A stretch of DNA of 32,177 nucleotides, from the NCBI GenBank assembly GCA_037968835.1, contig JBBKWG010000091.1:1-32177 (forward strand), in the 5' to 3' direction. The notes beneath the pieces are model-generated. The model was not told where the DNA came from, did no database searches, and saw nothing but the letters and a program-made list of their open reading frames with translations. Shown piece by piece: positions 21,222 to 29,328 of this stretch. Position numbers and translations under genes: made by a program. This DNA is from JBBKWG01 sp037968835. Lineage in GTDB: Bacteria; Pseudomonadota; Alphaproteobacteria; Rhodobacterales; Rhodobacteraceae. Numbering within the stretch: the first letter of the stretch is position 1; every line of letters begins with the position of its first letter.

Positions 21222-21971
21222 TCAGGCGGATAGAAAGGCCAACACGGCGGCTTCGAACTCGCGCGGTTTTTCGGCCTGGAGCCAGTGACCGGCACCGGGG
21301 ATCTTCGCGAAGACGGCAGACGGGAACAGCGCACGGATACGGTCGCGATCTTCGCGTCGCACATAGCTGCTTTCGCCGCCGGACAGGAAAAGCGTCGGCC
21401 CCTCGAACGAACCGGCAATGTCCGGAAAGCCGAGGATATTATCCATCTCGGCCGCCAGCACATCGAGGTTCAGGCGCCACCGCTGTCCCTTTACATCGAG
21501 CGATTGCAAAAGGAATGCCCGGACGCCGGGATCCTCCACGTTGGCCTGCATCTGGCGGTCGGCGTCGCCACGCGAACTGACTGCTGCAAGGTCGATCGCC
21601 CGCATTGCGTCGATCATCGGCATCTGGGTGTGGGAGTAGGCGACAGGCGCGATGTCCGCGACCACCAGTTTGCGCACCTTGTCGGGATGCCCAAGCGCCA
21701 GCACCATCGCCGCCTTGCCGCCCATCGAATGCCCGAGCACGTCGGTTGCAGGCGCGATCTCTTCGGCCAGATCATTTGCCATGTCGGGATAGCTCTGGCT
21801 GTCGTGCCAGGGGCTGTCGCCGTGGTTGCGCATATCGACCGAAGTGACGGGGCGGGAGGTCGACAGACGCTTCGCCACCGCGCCCCAGTTTCGCGCCGAT
21901 CCGAACAGACCATGCGCGATCAGAAGCGGCGTTGCATCTGTGGGACCGGGATGGGTTACTTTTGCCAGCAT
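21222..21971 (-). CDS. Alpha/beta-fold hydrolase (YbfF-like esterase)
   Basis: 249 aa. The order of motifs is typical: HGLFGSARNWG oxyanion-hole region (20-30), VDMRNHGDS, the nucleophile elbow GHSMGG with Ser82, and GAGHWLQAEKP with the catalytic His near the C-terminus. This pattern matches the YbfF acyl-CoA/short-chain esterases. Natural substrate unknown. The start at 21971 has only GAAAAG upstream. It is divergent from the tail-anchored hypothetical gene, with 39 nt between the starts. Confidence 0.9.
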   Translation of the reverse strand: MLAKVTHPGPTDATPLLIAHGLFGSARNWGAVAKRLSTSRPVTSVDMRNHGDSPWHDSQSYPDMANDLAEEIAPATDVLGHSMGGKAAMVLALGHPDKVRKLVVADIAPVAYSHTQMPMIDAMRAIDLAAVSSRGDADRQMQANVEDPGVRAFLLQSLDVKGQRWRLNLDVLAAEMDNILGFPDIAGSFEGPTLFLSGGESSYVRREDRDRIRALFPSAVFAKIPGAGHWLQAEKPREFEAAVLAFLSA

Positions 21972-22010
21972 GGCTTTTCATAGCGGCGCAAGACTTGTAT
22001 CGCCAGAGGC

Positions 22011-22373
22011 ATGGAACAGTCAGCCAGCACCCACGCCCTTGCGCAGCGGATGTCGACCCAGTTGCGCATACGTGGCGAGGGGCTGGAGGACATCGCCACG
22101 CGCGCGGGTCGCAAGTTGCCGCGTCATGTCCGCACCAGCGTCGATATCCTGATCGAGGCGGAAGCGATGCGGTCGCATCCCAAGCTGTCCCGTAGGATCG
22201 ACCCCCGCCGCATCGCCCGCGCCGAGCGGGTCGTGAACCGGTTTCTCGACAAGCAGAACCCGGCAGCGGAGCGGCGTGGCGAAGTGCTGGACCTTGTCGC
22301 CAAGATCGCCTTTGTCGTCGTGGTAGTGGTCCTGTCGGTGTTCTTCTTCCTGCTCTGGCGCGGCGACCTTTAG
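22011..22373 (+). CDS. Hypothetical tail-anchored protein, 120 aa
   Basis: A basic, helical N-terminal 90 residues (RIRGEGLEDIATRAGRKLP, HPKLSRRIDPRRIARAERVV) is followed by one C-terminal transmembrane helix (about 96-116) and only a few residues beyond it, a tail-anchored layout with the soluble part in the cytoplasm. I do not recognise a family. The ribosome-binding site is weak. It converges on glyA, the stops being 7 nt apart. Confidence 0.7.
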   Translation: MEQSASTHALAQRMSTQLRIRGEGLEDIATRAGRKLPRHVRTSVDILIEAEAMRSHPKLSRRIDPRRIARAERVVNRFLDKQNPAAERRGEVLDLVAKIAFVVVVVVLSVFFFLLWRGDL

Positions 22374-22380
22374 CCCCGAC

Positions 22381-23676
22381 TCAGCGGTTGGGATACACCG
22401 GGAAACCGGCGCACAGCGACAGAACCTCTGCCTGCACTTTCGCTTCGACGGCGCCATTGCCGTCTTCGCCGTTGGCCGCCAGCCCGTCGACGACTTCCAC
22501 GATCCAGCGGGCGATCTGACGGAACTCGGTCTCGCCAAATCCGCGCGTGGTTCCGGCGGGCGATCCAAGCCGGATACCGGAGGTGATCGTCGGCTTTTCC
22601 GTATCGAAGGGGATGCCGTTCTTGTTGCAGGTGATATTGGCGCGACCAAGCGCCTTTTCGGTGGCAACGCCCGTCACCGACTTGGGCCGCAGATCAACCA
22701 GCAGAACATGGGTGTCGGTGCCGCCGGTGACGATATCGAGCCCGCCTTTCATCAGATCGTCCGCCAGCGCCTGAGCGTTGGCGATGACCTGACGCTGATA
22801 CGCCTTGAACTCGGGCCGGAGCGCCTCGCCAAAGGCGACCGCCTTGGCGGCGATCACATGCATCAACGGACCACCCTGAATGCCGGGGAAAATCGCGGAG
22901 TTGACCTTCTTGGCGATGCTCTCGTCGTTGGTGAGAATCATGCCGCCGCGCGGTCCACGCAATGTCTTGTGGGTCGTTGTCGTCGCAACGTGGGCGTGCG
23001 GGAACGGCGAGGGATGGACGCCAGCGGCGACCAGTCCGGCGAAGTGCGCCATGTCGACGTGCAGCCAGGCGCCAACGCTGTCGGCAATCTCGCGCATACG
23101 CGCAAAGTCGATCTGGCGCGGGATGGCAGAGCCGCCGGCGATGATCAGCTTGGGTTTGTGCTCGTTGGCAAGCTCGGCGACCTGATCGTAGTCGAGCCGC
23201 ATATCCTGGCGGCGGACGCCGTATTGCACCGCGTTGAACCATTTGCCCGACTGGTTCGGGCGCGCGCCGTGGGTCAGGTGACCGCCAGCGTCCAGGCTCA
23301 TCCCGAGGATCGTGTCGCCGGGCTGCAAAAGCGCCTGGAACACACCCTGATTGGCCTGGCTGCCCGAATTTGGCTGGACGTTGGCGAAACCGCAGTCGAA
23401 CAGTTCTTTGGCCCGCGCAATCGCCAGATTCTCGGCAATATCGACGTAGTCGCAACCGCCGTAATAGCGCCGACCCGGATAGCCCTCGGCGTATTTGTTG
23501 GTCATCACCGAGCCCTGCGCCTCCATGACGGCGGCCGAGACGATGTTCTCGCTGGCTATCAGTTCGATCTCGTCGCGCTGGCGGCCAAGTTCCGAGCGGA
23601 TGGCTGACGCCACTTCTGGGTCTCGGGTGGCAAGGGTTTCGGTAAAGAATCCGGTGTCGCGATGCGGAGCGTTCAT
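22381..23676 (-). CDS. glyA: Serine hydroxymethyltransferase
   Basis: 431 aa, the usual length. It makes glycine and 5,10-methylene-tetrahydrofolate from serine using PLP. Diagnostic blocks: ELIASENIVS, NKYAEGYPGRRYYGGC, and the PLP-binding lysine in TTTTHKTLRGPRGG, with GIRLGSPAGTTRGFG near the end. ATG 23676 was chosen because AGGAAGG lies upstream and the family N-terminus fits; the frame stays open to 23916 without support. It is divergent from NAD kinase with about 180 nt between them, in which I see no riboswitch. Confidence 0.97.
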   Translation of the reverse strand: MNAPHRDTGFFTETLATRDPEVASAIRSELGRQRDEIELIASENIVSAAVMEAQGSVMTNKYAEGYPGRRYYGGCDYVDIAENLAIARAKELFDCGFANVQPNSGSQANQGVFQALLQPGDTILGMSLDAGGHLTHGARPNQSGKWFNAVQYGVRRQDMRLDYDQVAELANEHKPKLIIAGGSAIPRQIDFARMREIADSVGAWLHVDMAHFAGLVAAGVHPSPFPHAHVATTTTHKTLRGPRGGMILTNDESIAKKVNSAIFPGIQGGPLMHVIAAKAVAFGEALRPEFKAYQRQVIANAQALADDLMKGGLDIVTGGTDTHVLLVDLRPKSVTGVATEKALGRANITCNKNGIPFDTEKPTITSGIRLGSPAGTTRGFGETEFRQIARWIVEVVDGLAANGEDGNGAVEAKVQAEVLSLCAGFPVYPNR

Positions 23677-23855
23677 GGGCGGCCTTCCTTGGAGCGAGCT
23701 TGATTGGCGCGTCTTTACCCGGATTCCCTGCGCGCGCAAAGCGGCGAAACCGTCACTTTGATGCTGCTTCTCGTCACAGGGTTTCAAAGGCGGGGTCTTG
23801 TGTTTCCGATGCGAGCGGGCAATCGTGCTTTCGCACCAATAACTTGAGCCAATCA

Positions 23856-24623
23856 ATGCGCCCTGCGACCAAGATCTCCTTTCGCGCCAGCGATGCCGAT
23901 GTGGCGCAGGTCGCATTGCGCGAACTGGCGAAACGGTACGGGCAGGTCGATGCCGCCGACGCCGACGTGATCGTGGCGCTCGGGGGTGACGGATTCATGC
24001 TGCACACGATGAACGATGTCCGCCCGCTGTCCAAACCGGTCTACGGAATGAACCGGGGCACCGTCGGGTTTCTGATGAACGACTATTCCGAAGACGACCT
24101 GATCGCGCGTCTGCAAGCCGCCGAGGTCGCCGTCATCAACCCGCTGGCAATGCGCGCGGGCAGCGACGATGGCACCGTCACCGAGGCGCTCGCGATCAAC
24201 GAGGTTTCGCTGTTGCGGGCCGGGCCACAGGCGGCGCGGCTGAAGATCTCGGTCGATGGGCGCACCCGCATGGCGGAACTGGTTTGCGACGGCGCGCTGG
24301 TGGCAACGCCCGCCGGTTCGACGGCCTACAATTACTCGGCCCACGGACCGATCCTGCCGATCGGTTCGGAAGTGCTGGCCTTGACGGCGGTGGCCGCGTT
24401 TCGACCGCGGCGCTGGCGGGGCGCACTGTTGCCGAAATCGGCGCTGGTGCGGTTCGACGTGCTGAACCCCGAGAAGCGCCCGGTGATGGCGGACGCCGAC
24501 AGCCGTCCGGTGCGCAACGTGCATTGGGTCGAGGTGCGCAGCGAACCAAAGATCACCCACCGTATCCTGTTCGATCCGGGCCACGGGCTGGAAGAACGGC
24601 TGATCGAGGAACAGTTCTCCTGA
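23856..24623 (+). CDS. nadK: NAD kinase
   Basis: 255 aa, the short alphaproteobacterial form. It phosphorylates NAD to NADP. The GGDG catalytic motif is at 43-46 (VALGGDGFML), followed by GMNRGTVGFLMN, NEVSLLR, and the NAD-binding PAGSTAYNYSAHGPI. The ATG at 23856 begins where family similarity begins; its ribosome-binding site is weak (TTGAG). The frame is open upstream across the divergent glyA leader but that part is not conserved. A repeat-type terminator follows. Confidence 0.95.
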   Translation: MRPATKISFRASDADVAQVALRELAKRYGQVDAADADVIVALGGDGFMLHTMNDVRPLSKPVYGMNRGTVGFLMNDYSEDDLIARLQAAEVAVINPLAMRAGSDDGTVTEALAINEVSLLRAGPQAARLKISVDGRTRMAELVCDGALVATPAGSTAYNYSAHGPILPIGSEVLALTAVAAFRPRRWRGALLPKSALVRFDVLNPEKRPVMADADSRPVRNVHWVEVRSEPKITHRILFDPGHGLEERLIEEQFS

Positions 24624-24628
24624 TCAAG

Positions 24629-24677
24629 CCGGGGGCGCTGCCCCCGCTCGCACATGCTCGCGCCCCCGGGAGTATTT
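24629..24677 (+). repeat. Rhodobacterales-type repeat/terminator element
   Basis: CCGGGGGCG (24629-24637) can pair with CGCCCCCGG (24661-24669), and alternatively GGGGGC (24631-24636) with GCCCCC (24640-24645). AGTATTTTTGCCAGGAAGAA follows. Sequences of the form CCCCCGGAGTATTTTTGCCA after a GC-rich stem are common between genes in roseobacters, from memory. It probably terminates the NAD kinase transcript. Confidence 0.6.
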
Positions 24678-24843
24678 TTGCCAGGAAGAATCCAAAAGAC
24701 CGTGACAGTCGGGCCGCGCTTTGGTCGTCAATCTCCGCGATCCCGTCCAAAGGGCTTGAGCGGCAGCGGCAGGCCTGTCACAGTCGCCGACAACACGAAC
24801 GAGGTGCCTTTCAGGTGCCCGCCCCACGAGCATGAGGCCGACA

Positions 24844-25545
24844 ATGAACGAACAGGCAGTGATCGCCGAGGACGTGCGCACGCGCATCCTCGCCGAACCG
24901 GACGTCATCCTCGAAGATCCAGATGTGATGCGGGCATTGATCGCCGCCAACGAACGCTCGCTGGGCGGTAACATCGTCGATCTGCGCGGTGTCGCGATGG
25001 AACGGCTGGAAGATCGGCTTTTGCGTCTGGAGGACACCCACAAGTCGGTGATCGCTGCGGCCTACGAGAACCTTGCCGGAACCAATCAGGTGCACCGCGC
25101 CATCCTGTCGTTTCTCGATCCGCTCGAATTCGAGGATTTCCTGAAATGCCTTGGCGGCGATGTCGCCGATATTCTTCGGGTCGGGCGGGTGCGGCTGCTT
25201 CTGGAAAGCCATCAGGCCGATCCGGATCCCGGTCTGGCGGCCCATAGCGATGTGCTGAGCGTTGCCGAGCCGGGTTTTGTCGAGCATTACATCGGACGCG
25301 GGCGGCCCATTCGACAGGTCACATTGCGCACCACCGACGCCTCCGACGCACGGATATACGGGCCCGGTTCGGATTGGGTGCGCTCGGAAGCCTGCATCCT
25401 GCTGGACTTCGGCGAGGGCCGGCTGCCGGGAATGCTGGCATTCGCTTCGGACGATCCGCATCACTTCTCGCCCAATCAGGGGACGGATCTTCTGAGCTTC
25501 ATGGGCGGCGTCTTTGAACGCGCGATGCGGCGCTGGCTGGGGTGA
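24844..25545 (+). CDS. DUF484 family protein
   Basis: 233 aa. An N-terminal helix rich in Glu/Asp (AEPDVILEDPDVMRALIAAN) is the DUF484 signature, followed by a coiled-coil-like RLEDRLLRLEDTHKSVI segment and a GAF-like C-terminal half. In gammaproteobacteria the DUF484 gene (yigA) also sits directly before xerC, as here. Role unknown; the fixed pairing suggests a link to recombinase function or shared expression. The ATG at 24844 has GAGG well placed; an ATG four codons upstream does not. Its TGA overlaps the xerC GTG (GTGA, 25542-25545). Confidence 0.88.
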   Translation: MNEQAVIAEDVRTRILAEPDVILEDPDVMRALIAANERSLGGNIVDLRGVAMERLEDRLLRLEDTHKSVIAAAYENLAGTNQVHRAILSFLDPLEFEDFLKCLGGDVADILRVGRVRLLLESHQADPDPGLAAHSDVLSVAEPGFVEHYIGRGRPIRQVTLRTTDASDARIYGPGSDWVRSEACILLDFGEGRLPGMLAFASDDPHHFSPNQGTDLLSFMGGVFERAMRRWLG

Positions 25546-26459
25546 TCGCGCCGGGATTAAGCGACGCGCTGGAACGCTGGCTGGCCGAGTTGTCCGCCAT
25601 CGGGGCGCGCGCCGACAACACCGTCGAAGCCTATCGCACCGATGTTCTGGGGTTCCTGTCGTTTCAGCAGGGCCACGAGGGTGACGCTTTCGGAACGGCG
25701 CATCTGGCGCGGATCGGCACCCGCGACATGCGGGCATGGATGGCGAACGAACGCGGGCGTGGGGTCGGGGCGCGATCGCTGGCCCGATCGCTGTCGGCGG
25801 TCAAGAATTTCATCGGCTGGCACGGCGAACGCGAAGGTTTCGATCCGAGCGCCGTCCTGATGACCCGCAGCCCCAAGTTTCAGCGCAAACTGCCGCGTCC
25901 GCTGGCCGAAGACGCGGCGCGCGCGATGATCGACACGGTCGAGTTGCAATCCCTGACCGGCTGGGTCGCGCTGCGCGACATGGCGGTGGTGACGCTGCTT
26001 TACGGCTGCGGTTTGCGGATATCGGAAGCCCTTGGCCTGAAGGGGCGCGATTTGCCGATTGGCGACACGCTGCGGATCATCGGCAAGGGCGGCAAGGAGC
26101 GGATCGTGCCGGTCATTCCGGCCGCACGGCACGCGGTCGAGGCCTATCTTGATGCCAGTCCGTTCGAGCCTGAAGTCGAAGTTCCGATCTTTCGCGGCGT
26201 GCGGGGCGGGCCGCTCAACGGTCGCCTTATACAGAAGGCGATGGAGCAATCGCGCAACCAGCTTGGGCTGCCGGCAACCGCCACGCCCCACGCCATGCGC
26301 CACAGCTTCGCGACACATCTGATGAACGCGGGCGGCGACTTGCGGGCGATACAGGAGTTGCTGGGCCATGCCTCGCTGTCGACCACGCAGGCATATACAG
26401 CCGTCGATACGGCGCGGCTGATGGAGGTCTACGAGGCGGCGCACCCGCGGGCGCGATGA
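25542..26459 (+). CDS. xerC: Tyrosine recombinase XerC
   Basis: 305 aa. N-terminal SAM-like core-binding domain (about 8-95) and C-terminal catalytic domain. The tyrosine-recombinase residues are present: Arg in YGCGLRISEALGL, Lys in IGKGGKERIVPV, HAMRHSFATHLM (His and Arg), LGHASLSTTQAY with the nucleophile Tyr near 285. It resolves chromosome dimers at dif with XerD. Translation starts at a GTG within the DUF484 stop (4-nt overlap), so it is translationally coupled. Chromosomal XerC rather than a phage integrase is supported by length and the DUF484 neighbour; no attachment site is seen. Confidence 0.93.
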   Translation: MIAPGLSDALERWLAELSAIGARADNTVEAYRTDVLGFLSFQQGHEGDAFGTAHLARIGTRDMRAWMANERGRGVGARSLARSLSAVKNFIGWHGEREGFDPSAVLMTRSPKFQRKLPRPLAEDAARAMIDTVELQSLTGWVALRDMAVVTLLYGCGLRISEALGLKGRDLPIGDTLRIIGKGGKERIVPVIPAARHAVEAYLDASPFEPEVEVPIFRGVRGGPLNGRLIQKAMEQSRNQLGLPATATPHAMRHSFATHLMNAGGDLRAIQELLGHASLSTTQAYTAVDTARLMEVYEAAHPRAR

Positions 26460-26659
26460 CGGCAGAAATCGGGAAATTTGCGTTGGCTTTTCGGGGCGCG
26501 AAACTGACTTCGTAAATGGGGCGAACGGTGAAAAATTCAATCGATCCGCGACCGCGCCGGGACCCGTTACCAAATCGTGATGCCATCGTTGCACGGTTTT
26601 CGCATGCGAAATTCGTGTCGCCACTGGCCAGACTGACGTGATTGCGGCATGAAGTTTTC

Positions 26660-27355
26660 ATGACAGCCAAGCAACAGGCCTATTTCGTTCACCTGCTGAC
26701 CGCCTCGGGCGCGGTCTTTGCGATGCTGGCGATGCTGGAAGCCGTGGCGGGCGACTGGGCGACCATGTTCTTCTGGCTTGTCGTCGCCTTCGCCGTCGAT
26801 GGCGTTGACGGGCCACTGGCGCGCGTCACCGACGTCAAGAACAATGCCCCGCGGATCGACGGAGAGCTGCTCGACCTCATCATCGACTATCTGACCTACG
26901 TCTTCATACCCGCGTTCGCGCTGTTTACGTCAGGCTTGCTTCCGGGCTGGACCGGATGGTTCGCGATCATCGTCATCACCTTCACGTCGGCGCTTTATTT
27001 CTCGGACACACGAATGAAGACGTCGGACTACAGTTTTTCGGGATTCCCCGGATGCTGGAACATGGTCGTGCTCGTCCTCTTTGCCGTCACGCCGAATTTC
27101 TGGGTCAGTCTGTTGGTCGTCTCGGTTCTGGCGATCGCGATGTTCCTGCCGATCAAGTTCGTGCATCCGGTTCGCACCAAGCGGTGGCGCTACATCACGC
27201 TGCCCGCGACCTTCCTGTGGACGTTCTTTGCGGGTTGGGCGGCGTGGGTGTCATTCGCGCCGGGGAGCCTGGCCCATTGGGGGTTGGTTGCGACATCGCT
27301 CTGGCTGGTGCTGGCCGGTGCGGCGCAACAACTGATCTATCGCGAGAAGCTCTAG
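26660..27355 (+). CDS. pcs: Phosphatidylcholine synthase
   Basis: 231 aa, inner membrane, eight or so hydrophobic helices. It condenses CDP-diacylglycerol with choline. The CDP-alcohol phosphotransferase motif is complete: D-G-x2-A-R-x8-variable-G-x3-D-x3-D in DGPLARVTDVKNNAPRIDG and ELLDLIIDY. The long form of the family (DGVDGPLAR, SDTRMKTSDYSFSGFPGCWN) is Pcs rather than Pgs or Pss. The ATG at 26660 was chosen; a TTG six codons upstream is in frame but not supported. No clear ribosome-binding site. The stop shares a CTAG with the convergent EamA gene. Confidence 0.92.
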   Translation: MTAKQQAYFVHLLTASGAVFAMLAMLEAVAGDWATMFFWLVVAFAVDGVDGPLARVTDVKNNAPRIDGELLDLIIDYLTYVFIPAFALFTSGLLPGWTGWFAIIVITFTSALYFSDTRMKTSDYSFSGFPGCWNMVVLVLFAVTPNFWVSLLVVSVLAIAMFLPIKFVHPVRTKRWRYITLPATFLWTFFAGWAAWVSFAPGSLAHWGLVATSLWLVLAGAAQQLIYREKL

Positions 27356-28188
27356 AGCCGGGTCAGGACGACGCCGCCGACGATCAGGATGGCAGCCGCG
27401 CCTTTCAGACGGTCCATGCGTTCGCCAAAGACCAGCCAGCCGAGCAGCACCGCGAACAGGATCGACGTTTCGCGCAACGCCGCGACCAGCGCGATAGGCG
27501 CGATCGTCATTGCCCAGACAGCGACGGCATAGGCTCCATACGACGCCGCTGCGGCGACGCTGCCGATGGCCCAGGCCCGGCGCGGGGCGCGGATGACAGA
27601 GGTGCCGCGCATCGCCAGCATGATCGGCGTGAAGAGCAAGACGTCGAACACGAACAGCCACGCCACGTACATCACCGGATCGCCCGCCGCGCGCGCGCCC
27701 ATGCCATCGACCAGCGAATAGCCTGCCGTCGAGACCGCGGATCCGAGCGCCAGCGGGACAAGACGCACCGACTCGCCGTTGTGGAACGCGCCGGTGCCCA
27801 TCGTCAGGATGCCGACGCCCAGCAACAATACTCCGGCGATTTCCATGGGCGCGAGTTGGTCCGACAAAAACAACGCGCTGACCACCAGCACGATCATCGG
27901 GGCGGCACCGCGGGCAATCGGATAGACCCGGCTGAGGTCGCCCTGCTCGTATGCGAAGGCGAGGAATATCTTGTAGAACGCGTGCAAGACGCCCGACGCC
28001 GCCAGCCAGACCCAGACGATGCCTTCGGGCCAGTCCCGGGTGAACGTGATGGCAAGCCCGATGCCGCCCTGCACCAGCGTGAGGATCAGCATTGCGGTCA
28101 CCTTGGACTGGCCGAGCTTTATCAGCGCATTCCAGCCTGCGTGCAAAAGGGCGGAGCCCAGCACCGCGAAAAAAACAAAGGCCGTCAT
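27352..28188 (-). CDS. EamA/DMT superfamily transporter
   Basis: 278 aa with ten predicted transmembrane helices in two repeated halves. The EamA features are a SALLHAGWNALIK opening, AYEQGDLSRVYPIARGAAP at the end of helix 3-4, and LRETSILFAVLLGWLVFGE in the second half. Substrate unknown (amino-acid, sugar or metabolite export). It lies directly beside and convergent with pcs. Ribosome-binding site weak (GGGAC). Confidence 0.9.
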   Translation of the reverse strand: MTAFVFFAVLGSALLHAGWNALIKLGQSKVTAMLILTLVQGGIGLAITFTRDWPEGIVWVWLAASGVLHAFYKIFLAFAYEQGDLSRVYPIARGAAPMIVLVVSALFLSDQLAPMEIAGVLLLGVGILTMGTGAFHNGESVRLVPLALGSAVSTAGYSLVDGMGARAAGDPVMYVAWLFVFDVLLFTPIMLAMRGTSVIRAPRRAWAIGSVAAAASYGAYAVAVWAMTIAPIALVAALRETSILFAVLLGWLVFGERMDRLKGAAAILIVGGVVLTRL

Positions 28189-28250
28189 GAATGGTCCCGA
28201 CTGTCGGACCCAGCGGTATGCCTAGCAACAGTTGGGTGCAAGACTCGGTG

Positions 28251-29105
28251 TCAGCGCCACGGTCCTTCGGCGCGCTGGGGAACTGCAAGAGCGCGCAAAG
28301 CCGCGATGCGTTGTTCCAGGGGCGGATGGGTTGCGAACAGGGAATCGTATCGGTGCGCGTGGAGCGGGTTGACGATGAACAAATGGGCCGACGCCGGACT
28401 GCGCTCGGCGGTATGGTTGTCGATGCGGGCGGACAGAACGCCCAGTCGCTCAAGGGCAGACGCCAGCCATTCGGGGTTCTGGCAAATCTCGGCACCGAGG
28501 CGGTCGGCCTCGAATTCGCGCGTCCGGCTGATCGCCATCTGGACCAGTCCCGCCGCCATCGGCGCGACGATCATCATCGCCAGCGTTCCGATCAGACCCA
28601 TCGGACGGTCGCGCCCGCCACCGAAGAACATCGCGAAGTTCGCCAGCATCGAAATCGCACCGGCAAGGGTCGCGGTGACGGTCATCAAAAGCGTGTCGCG
28701 GTTCTTGATGTGCGCAAGTTCATGGGCGACGATGCCGGCGACTTCCTCGCTGCTCATGCTGCGCAAAAGCCCCTGGGTGACGGCAACGGCGGCGTTCTCG
28801 GGATTGCGGCCGGTGGCAAAGGCGTTGGGTTGCTCGCTTTCCAGAACGTAAAGCGCGGGCATCGGCAATCCGGCGTTGTCGGCAAGCCGGCGGGTCATGC
28901 GATGAAGATCGGGTGCCGCGCGTTCGTCCAGCGGTCGCGCGCCATGCATCCGAAGAACCGCCTTGTCGGAATTCCACCAGGCGTAAAGGTTCATCGCGGC
29001 GGCAATCGCCAGCGCGATCAACAGGCCGTTCTGCCCCCCCAACAGCAGTCCGACGCCGCCGACCAGGGCTGTCATCGCGGCGATCAGAACAAAAGTGCGC
29101 ACCAT
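28251..29105 (-). CDS. htpX: Membrane-bound zinc protease HtpX
   Basis: 284 aa. Two N-terminal helices (about 4-22 and 28-45), then the catalytic HELAH motif (H128, E129, H132), two more helices, and TREFEADRLGAE supplying the third zinc ligand. HtpX degrades misfolded inner-membrane proteins together with FtsH. The ATG at 29105 is preferred because GGGAG lies at 8 nt; a GTG at 29120 overlaps that site. Upstream are a one-mismatch EcfG element (29178-29203) and a loose heat-shock-like pair (CTTGAC at 29175-29170). Confidence 0.93.
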   Translation of the reverse strand: MVRTFVLIAAMTALVGGVGLLLGGQNGLLIALAIAAAMNLYAWWNSDKAVLRMHGARPLDERAAPDLHRMTRRLADNAGLPMPALYVLESEQPNAFATGRNPENAAVAVTQGLLRSMSSEEVAGIVAHELAHIKNRDTLLMTVTATLAGAISMLANFAMFFGGGRDRPMGLIGTLAMMIVAPMAAGLVQMAISRTREFEADRLGAEICQNPEWLASALERLGVLSARIDNHTAERSPASAHLFIVNPLHAHRYDSLFATHPPLEQRIAALRALAVPQRAEGPWR

Positions 29106-29177
29106 GCCAAAATCTCCCACTCAAATGCTGAAGCATCCAGACGCTATTCGAGGCATCATCGGGCCTTCCGTCAAGGG

Positions 29178-29203
29178 GACGCATGCGGGGCGGTCCTGGT
29201 TCC
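29178..29203 (-). promoter_or_regulatory. EcfG-like promoter candidate upstream of htpX (one mismatch)
   Basis: GGAAC (29203-29199, minus strand), 17 nt, CGTC (29181-29178). The last base of the -10 differs from CGTT. Directly downstream, CTTGAC with CTCGAATAG after 17 nt could be a heat-shock (RpoH) promoter. Either or both may be used. Confidence 0.35.
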
Positions 29204-29280
29204 TTGATTGATAGGTTGATCGCATCGAAAGCGGAGACCCCGCTTGCGGTGTCATTCAGACAAATGCGTTGGCGGTCATG

Positions 29281-29307
29281 AAAAAGGGCGCCCGAAAGCG
29301 CCCTTTT
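29281..29307 (-). terminator. Factor-independent terminator of the Do protease gene
   Basis: AAGGGCGC (29284-29291) pairs with GCGCCCTT (29298-29305) with a 6-nt loop. On the minus strand it is followed by TTTTTC, 22 nt past the protease stop; the plus strand also shows TTTT. Confidence 0.85.
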
Positions 29308-29328
29308 CCGTGAGTATGGCAGGTTCGA

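Noticed and set aside
25542..26459. The tyrosine recombinase as a phage or integron integrase
   Set aside because: Length, motifs and the upstream DUF484 gene fit chromosomal XerC; no attachment repeats or mobile genes are present.
26956..28851. A 631-codon plus-strand frame across pcs, the EamA gene and htpX
   Set aside because: It spans three well-supported genes in other frames and is arginine/histidine/aspartate-rich nonsense of the kind produced by GC-rich antisense reading.
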